Below are positions 14,878-22,201 of a stretch of 24,113 nucleotides of DNA, piece after piece (position 1 is the stretch's first letter; each line of letters starts with the position of its first letter). The notes beneath the pieces are model-generated. The model made no database searches. It was not told the DNA's origin and saw only the letters and a program-made list of their open reading frames with translations. This DNA comes from Candidatus Falkowiibacteriota bacterium (lineage in GTDB: Bacteria > Patescibacteriota > Patescibacteriia > Patescibacteriales > SZUA-104), in contig JALUVW010000120.1 of NCBI GenBank assembly GCA_027020105.1, positions 1 to 24,113 on the forward strand. Reading direction: 5' to 3'. The translations under genes and the position numbers were made by a program.

Positions 14878-15195
14878 ATGTCTAAAATCGCGGTTATAAA
14901 AACAGGAGGAAAACAATATAAGGTCAAAGAGAAGCAAGCCCTTAAAATAGAAAAACTGGACAAAAAAACCGGTGATAAGGTTACGTTTGAAACCTTAATG
15001 ATTGCCGACACCGACGGCAAGGAGGTGAAATTGGGAAACCCGTCGCTCGGCGGCAAGGTTGAAGGTAAGGTGCTGGACCAAGGTAAAGACAAGAAGGTGT
15101 CGGTAATCAAATACAAAAGCAAAACCAGGTATAAAAGAAATATCGGTCACAGGCAGCCGTTTACGAAAGTGGAGATTACGGCCATTGCCGGTTAA
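14878..15195 (+). CDS. rplU: Large ribosomal subunit protein bL21
   Basis: Binds 23S rRNA in the large subunit. The ATG at 14878 gives 105 residues, the usual length, beginning MSKIAVIKTGGKQYKVKEKQ, which is the L21 signature start. The C-terminal YKSKTRYKRNIGHRQPFTKV matches the family KRRKxYxRxxGHRQ motif. An upstream in-frame start (14797) would add 27 residues with no L21 counterpart. Most bacteria have rpmA (L27) directly after rplU; here a terminator and the convergent recR follow instead. Confidence 0.97.
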   Translation: MSKIAVIKTGGKQYKVKEKQALKIEKLDKKTGDKVTFETLMIADTDGKEVKLGNPSLGGKVEGKVLDQGKDKKVSVIKYKSKTRYKRNIGHRQPFTKVEITAIAG

Positions 15196-15222
15196 TAAGC
15201 AAAATAAACCAAACCAAGGAAT

Positions 15223-15262
15223 AAAAAAACAAATACCAAAACAAAACGGTATTTGTTTTTTT
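15223..15262. terminator. Bidirectional terminator between rplU and recR
   Basis: The 15-bp arms 15223-15237 (ending ACAAATACC) and 15248-15262 (starting GGTATTTGT) are perfect inverted copies with a 10-nt loop. A T-run follows on the plus strand, and A-runs before the stem give the T-run on the minus strand. It serves the convergent genes rplU and recR. Confidence 0.9.
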
Positions 15263-15295
15263 ATTTTTTTTATCTTCGGTTTTTTGGCTTTCGCG

Positions 15296-15892
15296 TCACA
15301 CTTCATTCCTGTATTTTAACGCGTTGGCGAGCGTCATCTCATCGGCATATTCCAGATCGGACCCCATCGGCAATCCCTTGGCTAAACGGGTGATTTTGAC
15401 TTTGCAAGGTTTTAACAATTTGGCCAAATACATTGAGGTTGTTTCGCCTTCAAGGTTGGGACTGAGAGCCAAAATTACTTCTTTAATACTCCCTGATTTT
15501 ATTTTCTCCATCAACTGTTTTATGTTAAGCTGTTCCGGCTTAATCCCCAGAATGGCGTTAAGTTGTCCGCCCAAGACATAATACCTTCCGTTGTATTTTC
15601 CGGTGGCTTCAATCGTAATCATATCGCGGGTATCGGCGACCACGCACAATAGCGCGCCGTTTCGCTTATTATCGGCGCATATTGAACACGGGTTGGTTTC
15701 GGCGTAGGACAGGCATATTCGGCAAACAGTCGTTTTCTCTTTCAGTTCGGCCATACTTCGGGCGAATTCCCGCAATTCATCCGAATGGTTTTTCAGCAAA
15801 TAAAAAACATACCGTTCGGCCGTTTTGGGGCCGACGGTCGGGAGTTTTGAAAAATGATTGATTAAACTTTGAATAGACGCGGGAAAACGCAT
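15296..15892 (-). CDS. recR: Recombination mediator protein RecR
   Basis: Works with RecO/RecF to load RecA at gaps during recombinational repair; cytosolic. 198 residues, standard length. Helix-hairpin-helix near the start (KLPTVGPKTAERYVFYLL), a four-cysteine zinc finger (C57, C60, C69, C72: CRICLSYAETNPCSIC), a Toprim domain (LCVVADTRDMITIEATG) and the C-terminal RLAKGLPMGSDLEYADEMTL, close to the consensus RxxxGLPxGxDLEYAD. Lies 92 bp downstream of def on the same strand, probably read from the def promoter; the usual partner dnaX/ybaB is not next to it. Confidence 0.96.
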   Translation of the reverse strand: MRFPASIQSLINHFSKLPTVGPKTAERYVFYLLKNHSDELREFARSMAELKEKTTVCRICLSYAETNPCSICADNKRNGALLCVVADTRDMITIEATGKYNGRYYVLGGQLNAILGIKPEQLNIKQLMEKIKSGSIKEVILALSPNLEGETTSMYLAKLLKPCKVKITRLAKGLPMGSDLEYADEMTLANALKYRNEV

Positions 15893-15915
15893 AAAATTTC
15901 CAATTAAATAATGCT

Positions 15916-15961
15916 AAATTTCCAAATATTTTTTAATTTCAGCGCTAAGCATTTGAAATTT
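15916..15961. repeat. AT-rich inverted repeat between def and recR
   Basis: AAATTTCCAAAT (15916-15927) pairs with ATTTGAAATTT (15951-15961) with one deleted base. Composition is like the repeats after pgk and eno. The 15893-15984 gap holds nothing else that I can support. Confidence 0.55.
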
Positions 15962-15984
15962 TACCAGAAATTAGAAATTATAAT

Positions 15985-16482
15985 TCAGGAATTATTCCTG
16001 CCCGGCTTATAAGCGCCAAGTTCTTTAATGTCTCTCGCTTTGTCTATGAACAACACCCCGTCCAAATGGTCAATCTCGTGCTGAATTACGCGCGCCAACA
16101 GCCCGTCGGCGCTTAATTTTGCCTGCTTGCCGTCCAAATCAATATATTGGCAAGCGATTTTTTTATGCCTTTTCACCTTCCCGAACACATTGGGGATTGA
16201 AAGGCATCCTTCCTCCCCCCATTCGCGAGCCCATGATTTTTTCGTTATCCGGGGGTTTATAAGGCACTTTAATTCGTTTTTGGTGTTTATTACGCATAAA
16301 CGGATGTTTTTTCCGATTTGCGGCGCGGCCAGCCCCACTCCGTCGCTCTCCAACATTGTTTTTCCCATATCCGAAAAAAGCTCTTTGATTTTTTGAGAAC
16401 TTATGTCTTTTTGGCTAATTTCAGCTGATTTTTTCCTTAAAATTGGATCGGGATTTGTGATTATTTTAAGTTTGTTCGGCAT
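15985..16482 (-). CDS. def: Peptide deformylase
   Basis: Removes the formyl group from the initiator methionine of new proteins; cytosolic metalloenzyme. 165 residues. All three motifs are present: GVGLAAPQIG (48-57), EEGCLSIP (90-97; metal ligand C93) and QHEIDHLDG (134-142; ligands H135 and H139, catalytic E136). Start ATG 16482 is only 6 bp downstream of a -10 box, so translation from a leaderless mRNA is likely. Upstream of recR on the same strand. No formyltransferase gene (fmt) follows, unlike in many bacteria. Confidence 0.96.
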   Translation of the reverse strand: MPNKLKIITNPDPILRKKSAEISQKDISSQKIKELFSDMGKTMLESDGVGLAAPQIGKNIRLCVINTKNELKCLINPRITKKSWAREWGEEGCLSIPNVFGKVKRHKKIACQYIDLDGKQAKLSADGLLARVIQHEIDHLDGVLFIDKARDIKELGAYKPGRNNS

Positions 16483-16488
16483 AATTTT

Positions 16489-16517
16489 ATATTAACTTAT
16501 TGCAGTCTTATTTGCAA
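16489..16517 (-). promoter_or_regulatory. Promoter for def, probably leaderless
   Basis: On the minus strand, TTGCAA (16512-16517), 17-bp spacer, TAATAT (16489-16494). Only 6 nt separate the -10 box from the ATG (16482), so the transcript should begin at or next to the start codon. Confidence 0.65.
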
Positions 16518-16538
16518 GTTCGTAAAATGTGCTAAACT
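16512..16538 (+). promoter_or_regulatory. Possible divergent promoter for the 88-residue gene
   Basis: TTGCAA is its own reverse complement, so the same 16512-16517 box can serve the plus strand, with TAAACT (16533-16538) as -10. The 15-bp spacer is short. The ATG at 16545 follows 6 nt after the -10, again suggesting a leaderless transcript. Confidence 0.4.
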
Positions 16539-16544
16539 GTAGGT

Positions 16545-16811
16545 ATGAAAATAAACAAGGGACCGGAAAATATCAAAGATATATTTAACGCAAAAAAAGC
16601 GGGCAAGAAGCCGCCGGCTTATCCCTGGCAGGATTTGGCCTTGAGGGTGATTAAAGAGTTGGCAGTGCCGAATTTTAAGAGAAGCGCGGTATTTAAAGTG
16701 TGCAAAGAAAACCCAAAGCCGTTTATTGAGAGATGCTTAAACGACACAAAAGAATTGTGCAAGACGGGGGAGAGGTGGAAATATTTTTTTAAGGTGGTCG
16801 GCGGAAAATAG
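16545..16811 (+). CDS. Small basic protein, unknown function
   Basis: Not recognised. 88 residues, basic, predicted mostly helical, without membrane segments. It has a patch KKAGKKPPAYPWQDLALRVIKEL and two cysteines (KVCKEN, LCKTGER) plus one in ERCLND. It ends WKYFFKVVGGK. Start ATG 16545 lies 6 nt after a possible -10 box and lacks a Shine-Dalgarno. It is divergent from def and convergent with the MEMO-like gene, so it forms a one-gene unit. Basic charge and size would fit a nucleic-acid-binding protein, but no motif supports that. Confidence 0.7.
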   Translation: MKINKGPENIKDIFNAKKAGKKPPAYPWQDLALRVIKELAVPNFKRSAVFKVCKENPKPFIERCLNDTKELCKTGERWKYFFKVVGGK

Positions 16812-16824
16812 CGCCGGAGAACAA

Positions 16825-16852
16825 GCCCTTAAAACACTTTTGGGCGTTATTT
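16825..16852 (+). terminator. Probable terminator after the 88-residue gene
   Basis: GCCC (16825-16828) with GGGC (16842-16845), and AAAA with TTTT inside, form a bulged stem with loop CAC, followed by GTTATTTT. It lies between two convergent genes. Stem quality is moderate. Confidence 0.45.
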
Positions 16853-17640
16853 TACAGTTTAAAATTCATTGTCAAGTATCCGACTCCGAACGGCGCTTCG
16901 TAGGACAGCATTTCCGAGCGATATTTCATTCCGTCCAATACTCCGAGGAGTATTAGTATTGATTTAAGTCCGCATTCGGAAATTTCCGCGATGAAATCAC
17001 TTTTCATTTTTAAAATATTTTCCGTTTTTTGTTTGATTAAATTTTCAATCAACATCTTGTCAAATTTTTTCGCCTTGGCCGAATATCCGGCCGGCGCGTT
17101 TTTTGTTAATTTATGTGATAAATCGCCGGAAGCGATGACGCCAATACGCTCTTTGTTGACCATAAATTCCCGTTGCAGTAATTGTCCGAACTTAAAATGC
17201 GCGTCCAGATCAAGGCCGGAGTAATACAAAGGAATGATTTTAATGTTGGGCGTATCTTTTAACAACAAATAAAGCGGCACCCCCGAACCGTAATCAAGAT
17301 TGGAGTCGCTGATCATTTGAAGGGGCGCCCTTGTCTCCATTCTTTCCCGAATTTTATGCGCCAATCCGATGTCGCCGGACAATAGCATTTTCGTGGTAAG
17401 ATTTCCGAATTCTTCAAAATTAACGGTAAACTCCGGTGATAAATTCATGGAAAACGAATTGGATTGCACTACGCCGTGAGGAGAAATAATAACAATGGTC
17501 TCAACATCGCTTAAACGTAAATTTTCTTCCAATTTCTTGAACGCGAGTTCGGTGGATTTAAGCAGCTCCAAGTTTTCCCTTCCTATGGATGGAATAAGGA
17601 AAGGAGAGTGGGGGACTATGGCGGAGAAAACGATAGACAT
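16852..17640 (-). CDS. MEMO/LigB-like protein (AmmeMemoRadiSam system protein B type)
   Basis: Member of the class III extradiol dioxygenase (LigB) / MEMO superfamily; 262 residues. Seen: VPHSPFLIP (H11), ISPHGVV (H55), LDYGSGVPLYLL (115-126), SGDLSHKLT (H176) and the C-terminal YEAPFGVGYL. In most relatives the third motif is LDHG; here Tyr117 replaces that His, so one metal ligand may be missing. MEMO proteins are often encoded with an AMMECR1 protein and a radical SAM enzyme; the radical SAM partner is present at 22436-23452, but no AMMECR1 gene is in the window. The reaction of this system is not established. Start ATG 17640 gives MSIVFSAIVPHS, fitting the family. Confidence 0.82.
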   Translation of the reverse strand: MSIVFSAIVPHSPFLIPSIGRENLELLKSTELAFKKLEENLRLSDVETIVIISPHGVVQSNSFSMNLSPEFTVNFEEFGNLTTKMLLSGDIGLAHKIRERMETRAPLQMISDSNLDYGSGVPLYLLLKDTPNIKIIPLYYSGLDLDAHFKFGQLLQREFMVNKERIGVIASGDLSHKLTKNAPAGYSAKAKKFDKMLIENLIKQKTENILKMKSDFIAEISECGLKSILILLGVLDGMKYRSEMLSYEAPFGVGYLTMNFKL

Positions 17641-17653
17641 AAAGTTGAAAGCT

Positions 17654-17747
17654 ATAAAGTTAAAAGTTATAAAGTTTGTAAAGCGTTAAAAAACAATATT
17701 TAACCTCCTTTTCTCCTTCGTCAACTTTATAATTATCTTAACTTTAT
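17654..17747. repeat. AT-rich inverted repeat between the MEMO-like and secreted repeat protein genes
   Basis: The left arm 17654-17676 (two copies of ATAAAGTT) pairs imperfectly with the right arm 17723-17747 (AACTTTAT and TAACTTTAT). A third partial copy of AAAGTTG lies at 17641-17647. The right arm covers the stop codon of the upstream minus-strand gene. Confidence 0.6.
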
Positions 17748-19219
17748 CCGGCGCTTGCAATCGGCTCCCCGTTGTCGTACAAATACAATACTTTGGGTGA
17801 AACGCTAATAATATTTTCCCATTTATACCCCAAATCTTCAAATACTTTTCCGGAGGTAATCAGATGTTTTTTTCCGTTGGCGATAAGATACACGGCCGCG
17901 GAAATTGATGATTTTAGCAATTCTCCGTCATCAAATAAAACGGGATCCGTTGTTTCGTAGTTGCTCAATTCCTCGGGAGTGGCGGAAATGATTTTTTTAT
18001 TTTTAAATTTGGTTTTCAAAAACACCGCGTCCCAAATAGGGGATTTTTTCCCTTCAATCACCCAATAAACTCCGCCCGTGGTTTTATCTTGAAGCAACGC
18101 GCCGGTGGGATAAGTGGAGGACGCGGTAATGGGCGCGCCTTCACGATAAGCGTTTATATCGTCCCAACTGGCGCTTATCACTTCTTCCGGACTAAAACCG
18201 ATTTTTTTAAACGCCTCTCCGCTGGCGAATCCGCGGCGTTTATCGTCAACCAATAAAAATATCGTGCCTCGCGGGGAGCGAACCAAAGAGTATTGAGGAA
18301 ATTTAATCGGCGCCCCTTTTTCGTATTTATCCAAATCAGCCTTGTTTACCGTTATTATTTTGTTTTCATCAAACCTGCTGGTTAAAGCCCCTTTGGTTAA
18401 AAACGGGCGTTTTTTACCGTTTTGAATAAGCCATACTCCGACCTCCCCCTCGGCTCGCAGCAGGGAACCGTCCGGGTAAACTCGGGCGAAATACCTTTGC
18501 CATATTTTATAAAAATTATAATTGCCGTTATAAACATGCGGCGTGTAATTGTACAAACCGGCGGTTGCCCGATTTGCCGGCGTTACCGCGGTTGTTTCTT
18601 TTTTGGTTGTTGAGTAAGGATTTGAGAAATTATATGTTTTACCGACCTTGTAAGTGTAGAAATCGGGATTTTTCATATAATCCAAAAACTGCAAGGCCGC
18701 GCTGTTGACTTGCTTCCCAAACCCTTTCCAGCGCGCGTTGCATGCCGCGCCGTCAGGGCATCCGTAGCCGGTCGCCCAGTCCAGCTGGCTTTGTTTCGGA
18801 TTCGCGTCCTCAATCAAGCTTTGCTCTTTCTGCAATAAAACCAAAAGAAACTTCGGGCTTACGGTCGTAATCCTTTCGCATTTCAACTTCCTTTCCGCTT
18901 CCGTGGGGTTGGCGCTAAGATCGGCGTTATCGCAGTTATAGTTATTCGCGGCCGCGTCATAAATAATTTCCGCCGCCGTCTTGATTGTTCCGTAAGCGTT
19001 CGGAGCCGAGTAGTTCGCCAAATACGACCCCTTGCTTTCCAAAAACTCTTGAATATAGTTCAAGTCCATTGAATTATAATCAAGTATTTCAGAATCACTG
19101 ATAATATAATTCGGGTTAAAATTATCGCCCGCCTTGGCGGCGGCGGCAAACAGCAGCCCGGAAATTATAACCGGGATAATCGGCAAAAACAATGGTTTTG
19201 TTTTACGCGCTTTAAACAT
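17744..19219 (-). CDS. Secreted protein: hydrolase-like N-domain plus four ~58-residue repeats
   Basis: 491 residues. The start is basic, followed by a hydrophobic signal peptide with likely cleavage after AAAAKA (about residue 30). Residues about 33-245 resemble a domain found in secreted actinobacterial and CPR proteins (FLLVLLQKEQSLI, DWATGYGCPDGAACNARWKG, FGKQVNSAALQF, ATAGLYNYTPHVYN). I believe it is lysozyme/amidase-like, but its activity is unproven. Four tandem repeats follow (about 248-491), each with DGxLL, a VWLI/VYWV strand, a xGKKRPF-type turn, a phenylalanine-rich helix, VIS and LxxYExGxPI. The promoter sits so that the ATG is the first transcribed codon. Likely an envelope or extracellular protein acting on or binding the cell wall. 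Alternative: an adhesin. Confidence 0.75.
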   Translation of the reverse strand: MFKARKTKPLFLPIIPVIISGLLFAAAAKAGDNFNPNYIISDSEILDYNSMDLNYIQEFLESKGSYLANYSAPNAYGTIKTAAEIIYDAAANNYNCDNADLSANPTEAERKLKCERITTVSPKFLLVLLQKEQSLIEDANPKQSQLDWATGYGCPDGAACNARWKGFGKQVNSAALQFLDYMKNPDFYTYKVGKTYNFSNPYSTTKKETTAVTPANRATAGLYNYTPHVYNGNYNFYKIWQRYFARVYPDGSLLRAEGEVGVWLIQNGKKRPFLTKGALTSRFDENKIITVNKADLDKYEKGAPIKFPQYSLVRSPRGTIFLLVDDKRRGFASGEAFKKIGFSPEEVISASWDDINAYREGAPITASSTYPTGALLQDKTTGGVYWVIEGKKSPIWDAVFLKTKFKNKKIISATPEELSNYETTDPVLFDDGELLKSSISAAVYLIANGKKHLITSGKVFEDLGYKWENIISVSPKVLYLYDNGEPIASAG

Positions 19220-19225
19220 ATTAGT

Positions 19226-19254
19226 AGTATACTATAAATTTCAACATACATCAA
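19226..19254 (-). promoter_or_regulatory. Promoter for the secreted repeat protein, leaderless
   Basis: On the minus strand, TTGATG (19249-19254), 17-bp spacer, TATACT (19226-19231). Six nucleotides separate the -10 box from the ATG (19219), so transcription should begin at the start codon. Confidence 0.7.
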
Positions 19255-19255
19255 C

Positions 19256-19290
19256 AAAAAAGGCGAGAAATTTAATTCTCGCCTTTTTTT
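19256..19290 (-). terminator. Terminator after clpB
   Basis: The 14-bp arms 19256-19269 (ending GGCGAGAA) and 19276-19289 (TTCTCGCC...) are perfect, with loop ATTTAA. T-runs are present on both strands, so it stops clpB and would also stop plus-strand transcription. Confidence 0.9.
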
Positions 19291-19304
19291 ATTCAAATTT
19301 TAGC

Positions 19305-21953
19305 CTATTTCACCTTCATCACAACCTTATCCCTAACGCCCAAGTCAATCACCACTTTATCGCCTTCCTTTATCTTTCCTTCTATGATTTCCAGAGCAAG
19401 TTCGTCCAAAATCATACTCTGGATTATTCTTTTGAGCGGGCGGGCGCCAAAAGTGGTGTCGTATCCTTTTTCGGCCAGCATTTTTTTAACCCTATTTTCT
19501 ATTTTAATGCTGATGTCCTTGTTTTTTAAGCGTTGCTTGACCTTGTCCAATTCCAAATCAACGATTTTGGCCAGCGCCTCCTTGTTTAAGCTTTTGAATA
19601 TCACTATTTCATCAATTCTGTTTAAGAATTCCAGCTTAAAATGATCTTGAAGGATTTTGTCTATTTTTTCCTTCATCTCGCTGTCACGCATTTTTCTCGC
19701 TTCTTTTTCGCAAGAGTTATCCGCAAAGCCGATTGAATATTCCTTGATGACCTCATTGCCGAGGTTTGATGTCATAATAATGATGGTGTTCTTAAAGTTG
19801 ACGATGCGACCCTTGGCGTCGGTGAGCCGTCCGTCGTCCAAGATTTGCAGGAGTATGTTAAATACTTCCGGATGGGCTTTTTCAATCTCGTCAAAAAGAA
19901 TTACGCTGTAAGGGCGTCGCCTGATTTTTTCCGTTAATTGCCCGCCTTCTTCGTGTCCGATGTACCCGGGAGGAGATCCGATAATTTTCGCCACGGAATG
20001 CTTTTCCATGAATTCGCTCATATCCAGCCTGACCAAGGCCGATTCGTTGTTAAACATAAACTCCGACAAAGTTTTGGCAAGTTCTGTTTTGCCCACGCCT
20101 GTCGGACCGACGAATAAAAACGAACCGATCGGCTTTTTTTCCTCGCTAATGCCGGCGCGGGAACGTCTTAAGGCGTTGGCGACATGCCTTATCGCTTCGT
20201 TTTGCCCAACCACTCGTTTTTTCAATTCTTCTTCCGCGTGCGCCAGTTTTTTTATTTCGGATTCCAGCATTTTTACGACCGGAATTCCCGTCCAGCGAGA
20301 AACCACCTTGGCGATATCTTCTTCGTCAACCTCTTCCTTTAAGATTCTTTGCCCGTTTTTTTGAATTTCGGCCAATTCTTTTTCTTGTTTCTTGATTTCT
20401 TTTTCCAATTCCGGAATTTGGCTATAGCGTATTTCGGCCACGCGAGTCAAGTCATCGCCCCGGCGCTCTATGATTTCCGCCTGCGCTTTAAGCTCGTCTA
20501 TCTTTCTTTTTGATTCTCTTATTTTGCTGATTTTGTCTTTTTCGTTTTTCCAATGGATTTCAAGCTGGTTGGCTTTTTCGGTAAGCTGAGAAAGCTCTTT
20601 TTCTATTTCTTTTAATTTTTGCGCCGATTTTTTGTTTTTATCCTTAACCAGTCCCGCTTTGGCTATTTGCAACCGTTTAATCTGATGTTTTAAGCTGTCC
20701 AATTCGGCGGGAGAAGAATCTATTTCCATACGCAAGGCCGATGTGGCTTCATCAATCAGGTCAACCGCTTTATCCGGCAAGAATCTGTCGGTGATGTAGC
20801 GGGCGGAAAGCTTGGCGGCGGCGATCACGGCTTCATCGGTAATGCGCACGCCGTGGTGCACCTCGTATTTTTCCTTAATGCCGCGCAGTATGGCCACGGT
20901 GTCTTCAATGCTCGGCTCGGATACGTATATGGGCTGAAACCTTCTTTCCAGCGCCGCGTCTTTTTCAATATATTTTTGATATTCCTTGGTGGTGGTCGCG
21001 CCTATGGTGCGCAATTCGCCGCGCGCCAAAGACGGTTTCAGCATATTGGAGGCGTCCATGGCGCCCTCGCCGCCGCCGCCGGCGCCGACAAGGGTATGTA
21101 ATTCGTCAATGAATAATATAATACGCCCTTCTTGCGATTTTATTTCGCGAATAACCGCTTTGAGCCGATCCTCAAACTCGCCCCTGAACTTGGCGCCGGC
21201 CACGAGGGAGCCGATGTCCAGACTGATTAGTTCTTTGTTTTTCAGCGTTTCCGGCACGTCTCCGTCCACAATTCGTTGCGCCAATCCTTCCACGATGGCG
21301 GTCTTGCCCGTTCCGGCCTCGCCGATAAGCACGGGATTGTTTTTTGTGCGCCTGCTTAAAACCTGCATAATTCGCCTTATTTCCTTGTCTCTGCCGATAA
21401 CCGGATCAAGTTTCTTCTTTCGCGCCAACTCGGTAAGATTAAGCGTGTATTTTTCCAAGACCTTGTACCTTGCTTCCGGTTCCGGAGTGTCTATTGTTTC
21501 GCCGCCGCGAACTTCGGACAATATTTGAAGTATTTTGTTGTATTCAACTCCGGCGTTAACGAGTATTTCCTGCGCTCGCGATTTAACGCCTATTACGGCA
21601 AGCAAAATATGTTCCGTGGAAATATATTCATCTCCCATCTTGTCGGCTTCTTTTTTGGCTATTTCCAAAACCATAGCCACCTCGGCCGTTCCTTGCACTA
21701 CGCCGACATTGGAGCCGCCGGCAGTTGAAACCTTGGGTAATTTTTCAATTTCCGCCAATGTTTTTTCATGAATCATCTTTGGCGGAATATTCATTTTTTC
21801 CAGTACGGGATTGATTATGCTTTCCGGTTGCTCAAGGAGGGCCGCAAGTATATGCAGAGCCTCAATATGCTTCTGTCCGTGGTCTTGCGCGATAATTTGA
21901 GCGTTTATAATCGCTTCTTGCGATTTACTGGTAAATTTATCAAATAAGTTCAT
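19305..21953 (-). CDS. clpB: Chaperone ClpB (AAA+ disaggregase)
   Basis: Hexameric AAA+ machine that extracts proteins from aggregates, usually with DnaK; cytosolic. 882 residues, normal for ClpB. Order: two N-terminal Clp_N repeats (about 1-150), NBD1 with GEAGTGKT (about 211-218) and ILFIDELH, a long coiled-coil middle domain (about 410-540) that distinguishes ClpB from ClpA/ClpX, NBD2 with GPTGVGKT and ILFDEIEKAHPEV, sensor MTSNLG, arginine finger LNRIDE, and the C-domain GYDTTFGARPLKR. No ClpP-binding loop is apparent, as expected. The leader carries a perfect CIRCE operator, so HrcA repression and heat induction are likely. Start ATG 21953 gives the standard MNLFDKFTSKSQEAI. A strong terminator follows. 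Confidence 0.96.
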   Translation of the reverse strand: MNLFDKFTSKSQEAIINAQIIAQDHGQKHIEALHILAALLEQPESIINPVLEKMNIPPKMIHEKTLAEIEKLPKVSTAGGSNVGVVQGTAEVAMVLEIAKKEADKMGDEYISTEHILLAVIGVKSRAQEILVNAGVEYNKILQILSEVRGGETIDTPEPEARYKVLEKYTLNLTELARKKKLDPVIGRDKEIRRIMQVLSRRTKNNPVLIGEAGTGKTAIVEGLAQRIVDGDVPETLKNKELISLDIGSLVAGAKFRGEFEDRLKAVIREIKSQEGRIILFIDELHTLVGAGGGGEGAMDASNMLKPSLARGELRTIGATTTKEYQKYIEKDAALERRFQPIYVSEPSIEDTVAILRGIKEKYEVHHGVRITDEAVIAAAKLSARYITDRFLPDKAVDLIDEATSALRMEIDSSPAELDSLKHQIKRLQIAKAGLVKDKNKKSAQKLKEIEKELSQLTEKANQLEIHWKNEKDKISKIRESKRKIDELKAQAEIIERRGDDLTRVAEIRYSQIPELEKEIKKQEKELAEIQKNGQRILKEEVDEEDIAKVVSRWTGIPVVKMLESEIKKLAHAEEELKKRVVGQNEAIRHVANALRRSRAGISEEKKPIGSFLFVGPTGVGKTELAKTLSEFMFNNESALVRLDMSEFMEKHSVAKIIGSPPGYIGHEEGGQLTEKIRRRPYSVILFDEIEKAHPEVFNILLQILDDGRLTDAKGRIVNFKNTIIIMTSNLGNEVIKEYSIGFADNSCEKEARKMRDSEMKEKIDKILQDHFKLEFLNRIDEIVIFKSLNKEALAKIVDLELDKVKQRLKNKDISIKIENRVKKMLAEKGYDTTFGARPLKRIIQSMILDELALEIIEGKIKEGDKVVIDLGVRDKVVMKVK

Positions 21954-22015
21954 ATATTTTTAGCTTATGGTTTATGGGTTAATTTCTAAATTTATTATGC
22001 AGACTTAAGCGGTTT

Positions 22016-22042
22016 TTAGCACTCGTGATGGAAGAGTGCTAA
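22016..22042 (-). promoter_or_regulatory. CIRCE operator (HrcA-binding site)
   Basis: TTAGCACTC-N9-GAGTGCTAA matches the CIRCE consensus at all 18 arm positions. It lies just downstream of the -10 box of the clpB promoter, in the transcribed leader, where bound HrcA would block transcription. Confidence 0.97.
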
Positions 22043-22053
22043 TTTATATTATA

Positions 22054-22082
22054 AATATATAATACGGCTTAAAATATGTCAA
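22054..22082 (-). promoter_or_regulatory. Sigma70 promoter for clpB
   Basis: On the minus strand, TTGACA (22077-22082), 17-bp spacer, TATATT (22054-22059), followed by CIRCE and a ~94-nt leader to the ATG at 21953. Confidence 0.85.
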
Positions 22083-22088
22083 GACTGG

Positions 22089-22116
22089 TTGCAATTTCTT
22101 ATGCGTATGTTAAAAT
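22089..22116 (+). promoter_or_regulatory. Promoter for the three-CxxC protein
   Basis: TTGCAA (22089-22094), 16-bp spacer, TAAAAT (22111-22116) with a TG one base upstream (extended -10). Only 6 bp separate its -35 box from that of the divergent clpB promoter. Confidence 0.6.
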
Positions 22117-22184
22117 CTAGATTAATGCTATGAGTTTGTCCGTATTACGCTCTTTGTCTTGAAAATTCACAAAAACCAAAATAA

Positions 22185-22193
22185 AAGGAGGTG
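22185..22193 (+). promoter_or_regulatory. Strong Shine-Dalgarno of the three-CxxC protein
   Basis: AAGGAGGTG, 8 nt before the ATG at 22202, is near-full complementarity to the 16S tail. Most genes in this window have no such site, and it supports this short gene. Confidence 0.8.
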
Positions 22194-22201
22194 GCGTAAA
22201 A

